Part shown: positions 60,578-64,000 of the stretch, piece by piece
Numbering within the stretch: position 1 is the first letter of the stretch
How the letters are laid out: every line of letters begins with the position of its first letter
Assembly (NCBI RefSeq): GCF_005280735.1
Contig: NZ_CP040077.1
Span: forward strand, 1,798,001 to 1,862,000
DNA: 64,000 nt
Reading direction: 5' to 3'
From: Trinickia violacea
Lineage (GTDB): Bacteria; Pseudomonadota; Gammaproteobacteria; Burkholderiales; Burkholderiaceae
Translations under genes and position numbers: made by a program
Notes under the pieces: model-generated
Told to the model about the DNA's origin: nothing
What the model saw: only the letters and a program-made list of their open reading frames with translations
Databases searched by the model: none

Positions 60578-61107
60578 GGTCAAAAACTCCTGTGACTGGG
60601 CCGAATCGGGATGCGATTCGTGTCCCGATGCGGCCACGATTGCCGAAAACGTGCACGCTCGCGAGTTCGAGCCGGCGGCGGACAAATCGAAGAAAAAGAA
60701 ACGCCCGTGCCTCGCGCCGAACACGCGAAAGTGCACTCGAGAGTGATGCTGCTGGGGCGGCGCCTGCCCGATGGGAGGGCAGATCGAACCGGCCGCTAGG
60801 GGACGAATCCCACGAGGACGGTTTCCTCGTTGGCCGGCACACGCCGTGTCTAGGCTTGGAACGATAAAGGCCGGATGCCCGATGCGCTTCTGAGCGCTGC
60901 AACCGACAAGCCTTTCTGTGTCAAAAGATATTCAATCTCGCCGCGCCGCAAAGCGGGTACGCATGAAATTGAACGCGAATGAAGGTGAATTGCTGTTGGA
61001 AAGATGCAGATCGTATCACGATGTAAGCGTTCGCTGCAAACCCGGGCTCGGCGGCGGACTGGGCGAAGCGCTCGATCGCTTGCTGGGCGGGGGATTGCGG
61101 CGGGTGC
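60578..61107. other. Intergenic region upstream of the MHS gene
   Basis: A 530-bp gap between the MHS start and the yggX terminator. No ORF with a credible ribosome-binding site or homology was recognised; an ORF from ATG 60963 runs through the yggX terminator and is not called. Confidence 0.4.
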
Positions 61108-61139
61108 AAAAGACCGGCCCGCATTGCGGGCCGGTCTTT
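61108..61139 (-). terminator. Strong terminator of yggX
   Basis: AAAGACCGGCCCGC and GCGGGCCGGTCTTT form a perfect 14-bp stem with a short loop. On the minus strand it ends in TCTTTTG. Confidence 0.92.
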
Positions 61140-61172
61140 CGAGTCATGCAGCTTGCGATACTCGACGCTGCG

Positions 61173-61448
61173 TCAACTCTGCTCCGGCGGCACGTAACCC
61201 GACGCGTGGTCCGCGCCGTCGCCAAAGAAGTACTTCTCCGTCTGCTTCATCAGATACTGACGCGCGCGCGGATCGGCCATGTTCAAGCGGTTCTCGTTGA
61301 TGAGCATCGTCTGGTGCTTGAGCCAACCCTGCCACGCTTCCTTCGAAACGCTTTCATAAAGGCGCTTGCCGAGCTCGCCCGGCAGCGGCGGGAAATCGAG
61401 GCCCTCGGCTTCCTTGCCGAGCTTCGCGCATTGAACCATACGGGTCAT
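61173..61448 (-). CDS. yggX: Oxidative-damage protection protein YggX (Fe(II)-trafficking)
   Basis: A 91-residue protein that protects Fe-S proteins and iron from oxidation. The N-terminus MTRMVQCAKLGKEAEGLDFP contains the conserved Cys7, and the C-terminal helical part has LINENRLNMADPRARQYL. Length matches E. coli YggX (91). It lies 58 bp after the argA stop and probably shares its transcript. Confidence 0.96.
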   Translation of the reverse strand: MTRMVQCAKLGKEAEGLDFPPLPGELGKRLYESVSKEAWQGWLKHQTMLINENRLNMADPRARQYLMKQTEKYFFGDGADHASGYVPPEQS

Positions 61449-61506
61449 CTTGTACTTCTCCTGTAGTCGATGTGGGGGCAGCTTAGCGTGACTTGGACGC
61501 GCTCGC

Positions 61507-62886
61507 TCAGAGCTGTTTCAACAGCACGAGCGATTTGCGCTGCCAGTTATAGAGGCGGCGGCGGTCTTCGGGCAGGTCGTCGACCGTTGCCTTCTTGAAG
61601 CCGCGCTTTAAGAACCAGTGCTCGGTGCGCGTGGTCAGCACGAAGATGTGTGTGAGGCCGCGGGCCCGCGCGCGCTGCTCGATGCGCTTCAAGATCCGCT
61701 CGCCGTCGCCTGAGCCTTGCGCTTCGGGCGCGACCGTCAGGCACGCCATCTCGCCGATGCGCTCCTGCGGATACGGATAGAGCGCCGCGCAGCCGAACAG
61801 CACGCCGTCGTGCTCGATGACCGAGAAGTGGTCGATGTCGCGTTCGATCTGGTGACGTCCGCGCCGCACGAGCGTGCCGTCCGATTCGAGCGGCTCGATC
61901 AGCTGGAGGATGCCGCCGACGTCGTCCGGCGTCGCTTCGCGCAGGCTTTCGAGGTTCTCGTACGAGATCATCGTGCCGACGCCGTCGTGCAGGAACAGTT
62001 CGAGCAGGAGGCTGCCGTCGAGCGCGTAGGGCACGATGTGCGCCCGCGCGACGCCGCCGCGGCACGCGCGCACCGAATGCTTCAGATAGAAGCCCGCGTC
62101 GCCTTTCACTTCGCCGCTTTCATGCAGCTTGTACGCCTCGTCGAGCGACATTTCGGCGATCAGCTCGCTGTTCTCGTCCGTGAGGCCCTGGGTCTCGGTG
62201 AGGAAGACGATCTTGTCGGCGCGCAGCGCGATCGCAGCGGCCGAGGCCACGTCTTCCATCGAGAGATTGAACGCCTCGCCCGTCGGCGAGAAACCGAGCG
62301 GCGAGAGCAGCACGAGCTTGCCGCTCGCGAGCGACAGGCGGATCGATTCCGCGTCGATCTTGCGCACGAGGCCCGTGTGCTGGAAATCGACGCCGTCGAG
62401 AATGCCGACCGGGCGCGCCGTCACGAAGTTGCCCGACACGACGCTGATGTGCGCGTGCGCCATCGGCGTGTTCGGCAAGCCCTGGCTGATCGCCGCTTCG
62501 ATGTCGAGGCGCACTTCACCCGCGGCTTCCTTCGCGGATTCGAGCGCGCGCGCATCGGTGATCCGCATGCCGTGCGAGAACTCCGACTGCACGCCGTGCA
62601 GGTTCATCTGTTCCTCGACCTGCGGGCGAGAGCCGTGCACGAGCACCATCTGGATGCCCATCGCCTGCAACAGCGCGATGTCGGACACGAGCGCATTGAG
62701 CAAGCCCTCGTGCACGACTTCGCCGCCGAAGCCGACCACGAAGGTCTTGTTGCGGAACTTGTGAATGTAGGGAGCGACCGAACGCATCCAGTCGACGAAT
62801 TGGGCGCGTTCGGCGAGCGTTTCCGCATCCGGCGAGGTGCTCGGAACGGGCTCGGGCGCAGAGATGAGGTCGGTTTGAGAATTCAT
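61507..62886 (-). CDS. argA: N-acetylglutamate synthase ArgA
   Basis: A 459-residue enzyme that makes N-acetylglutamate from glutamate and acetyl-CoA, the first step of arginine synthesis. An amino-acid-kinase domain (about residues 30-290, VVGFGGEVVHEGLLNALVSD, AIALRADKIVFLTE) binds the feedback inhibitor arginine, and a GNAT domain (about 310-459, with LTVAPEAQGSGDGERIL) carries the acetyltransferase. ATG 62886 is preferred: an upstream in-frame ATG at 63099 would run across hrpA. There is no clear ribosome-binding site; the -10 is seven bases away, so the mRNA may be leaderless. Confidence 0.95.
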   Translation of the reverse strand: MNSQTDLISAPEPVPSTSPDAETLAERAQFVDWMRSVAPYIHKFRNKTFVVGFGGEVVHEGLLNALVSDIALLQAMGIQMVLVHGSRPQVEEQMNLHGVQSEFSHGMRITDARALESAKEAAGEVRLDIEAAISQGLPNTPMAHAHISVVSGNFVTARPVGILDGVDFQHTGLVRKIDAESIRLSLASGKLVLLSPLGFSPTGEAFNLSMEDVASAAAIALRADKIVFLTETQGLTDENSELIAEMSLDEAYKLHESGEVKGDAGFYLKHSVRACRGGVARAHIVPYALDGSLLLELFLHDGVGTMISYENLESLREATPDDVGGILQLIEPLESDGTLVRRGRHQIERDIDHFSVIEHDGVLFGCAALYPYPQERIGEMACLTVAPEAQGSGDGERILKRIEQRARARGLTHIFVLTTRTEHWFLKRGFKKATVDDLPEDRRRLYNWQRKSLVLLKQL

Positions 62887-62892
62887 GCCGGG

Positions 62893-62900
62893 ATTATAAT
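62893..62900. promoter_or_regulatory. Palindromic -10 shared by argA and hrpA
   Basis: ATTATAAT is its own reverse complement and contains TATAAT on both strands, with the last base 8 bases from the hrpA ATG (62909) and, on the other strand, about 7 bases from the argA ATG (62886). Neither gene has a Shine-Dalgarno sequence in the remaining leader. No consensus -35 is seen at the standard spacing in either direction (TTGAGA at 62875-62880 is 14 bp away). Confidence 0.5.
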
Positions 62901-62908
62901 GCGCCCCC

Positions 62909-64000
62909 ATGTCGAATGTACCCAAAAAGCCTGCCGCGCCGAACACGAATCCGACGCGTGACGCGGCGCACGGCAAGCACCAGAAAAACGGTGGTGCGAG
63001 CGGCCCGCAGAGCGCGCGCGAAAAACCGAATCCGCAGCGTGCGAAGCAGCCGGGCGATGCAAGAGCGGCGGCCCGTCCGGCGCGCCGCGTCGAGCCCAAT
63101 CCCGTTCCACCGATCGAATTTCCCGAAGCGCTGCCGGTGTCCGCCCGGCGCGAGGAAATTGCGCGCGCGATCTCCGAGCATCAGGTCGTGATCGTCTCCG
63201 GCGAGACGGGCTCGGGCAAGACCACCCAGCTGCCGAAAATCTGCCTCGCGCTCGGGCGCGGGCTCGGCGCGGGCGGCACGGGCTTGATCGGCCACACGCA
63301 GCCGCGCCGGATCGCGGCATCGGCCACCGGCCGCCGCATCGCCGAGGAACTCGGTACGCCGTTCGGCGAAGTGGTCGGCTACAAGGTGCGCTTCACCGAC
63401 AACCTCGCCCCGGGTGCCTCCGTCAAGCTGATGACCGACGGCATCCTGCTCGCCGAAACGCAGACCGATCCGCTGTTGCGCGCGTATGACACGCTCATCA
63501 TCGACGAAGCGCACGAGCGCAGCCTGAACATCGATTTTCTGCTCGGGTATCTGAAGGAGATCTTGCCGAGGCGGCCCGATCTGAAGCTGATCGTGACGTC
63601 GGCGACCATCGACGCCGATCGCTTCGCGCGCCATTTCGGCACCGAAGCGAAACCCGCACCCGTGATCGAGGTCAGCGGACGGCTCTATCCGGTCGAGGTG
63701 CGCTACCGCGCGATTCAAGAAGACAGCCCGGCGGTGAAGGCGGCCGAAGGCACGTCCGGCCGCGACCGCCAGAAAAGCGCGCGCGAAGCGGACCGCGACC
63801 TGATGGATGCCATCGTCGACGCGGTCGACGAGCTGTGCCGCGAAGGCTCGGGCGACGTGCTCGTGTTCCTGCCGGGCGAGCGCGAGATCCGCGACGCCGC
63901 CGAAGCCCTGCGCAAGCACCATCCGCCGCACACCGAGATCCTGCCGCTGTTCGCGCGCTTGTCCGCGGCGGAGCAGGAGCGCGTGTTCAAGGCGTCGAAC
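62909..64000 (+). CDS. hrpA: ATP-dependent RNA helicase HrpA (3' end outside window)
   Basis: DEAH-box helicase; 364 codons are visible and the frame is open at the right edge. After a basic Asn/Lys/Arg-rich tail, motif I is GETGSGKTTQLPK near residue 97, motif Ia GHTQPRRIAASATGRRIA near 128, motif II DEAHER near 198 and motif III SATID near 230. HrpA proteins are about 1300 residues long and act on mRNA and stalled ribosomes. The ATG at 62909 is the first in frame; the upstream bases lack a ribosome-binding site. Divergent from argA. Confidence 0.94.
   Translation, partial: MSNVPKKPAAPNTNPTRDAAHGKHQKNGGASGPQSAREKPNPQRAKQPGDARAAARPARRVEPNPVPPIEFPEALPVSARREEIARAISEHQVVIVSGETGSGKTTQLPKICLALGRGLGAGGTGLIGHTQPRRIAASATGRRIAEELGTPFGEVVGYKVRFTDNLAPGASVKLMTDGILLAETQTDPLLRAYDTLIIDEAHERSLNIDFLLGYLKEILPRRPDLKLIVTSATIDADRFARHFGTEAKPAPVIEVSGRLYPVEVRYRAIQEDSPAVKAAEGTSGRDRQKSAREADRDLMDAIVDAVDELCREGSGDVLVFLPGEREIRDAAEALRKHHPPHTEILPLFARLSAAEQERVFKASN

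Noticed and set aside
60963..61140. Plus-strand ORF ahead of yggX
   Set aside because: It runs through the strong yggX terminator and shows no conserved protein features.

Overview
The window comes from the chromosome of a GC-rich betaproteobacterium of the family Burkholderiaceae (Burkholderia, Paraburkholderia or Trinickia type). Evidence is the codon use, the adjacent recC-recB-recD order, paired DUF4148 secreted proteins, Porin_4-type porins, a divergent argA/hrpA pair and many metabolite transporters. No integrase, insertion sequence, prophage or CRISPR array was seen. Gene density is normal throughout, so this looks like core chromosome with a few accessory patches. Genus is an inference; no rRNA or marker comparison was possible.

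Layout. 1-6.6 kb: a mechanosensitive channel (cut by the left edge), a thiol dioxygenase divergent from an Lrp-type regulator that carries a near-consensus Lrp box, a small membrane protein and a FUSC-family exporter. 6.8-16.6 kb: the tightly overlapped recC-recB-recD-arfB operon for double-strand break repair and ribosome rescue. 16.6-24.1 kb (minus strand): an EAL phosphodiesterase coupled to a tiny upstream ORF, an EamA exporter, L-lactate permease, a Tyr/Pro/His/Gly-rich lipoprotein and thiC with its TPP riboswitch. 24.2-27.3 kb: a fimbrial-like secreted protein, then a DUF1223 / cytochrome b / Tat-exported molybdo-lipoprotein operon. 27.4-30.8 kb: an Lrp regulator facing a porin and an amino-acid permease. 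31.2-36.7 kb: a four-gene envelope signalling cluster of response regulator, LysM-FecR protein, CHASE2 histidine kinase and lipoprotein.

37-50 kb: an EamA transporter, a LysR/DHA2 MFS pair, a second MFS transporter, and a LacI-controlled ABC importer ending in a GpdQ-like glycerophosphodiesterase, which suggests uptake and cleavage of phosphodiesters. An MFS gene here is broken by a frameshift in a GC-dinucleotide tract, beside a SnoaL-like gene. 50.1-50.5 kb: a tRNA-Leu(UAA) gene split by a 284-nt group I intron, the most striking feature of the window.

50.7-54.2 kb: mgtA, a P-type Mg2+ ATPase, behind an unusually long leader with short ORFs. 54.3-59 kb: a porin, two DUF4148 genes sharing one promoter design, a cupin, a GST, a possible small protein and a YfcE-like phosphoesterase. 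59.1-64 kb: a ProP-like MFS transporter, yggX, argA, and hrpA running off the right edge. argA and hrpA share a palindromic -10 element placed so that both transcripts may be leaderless.
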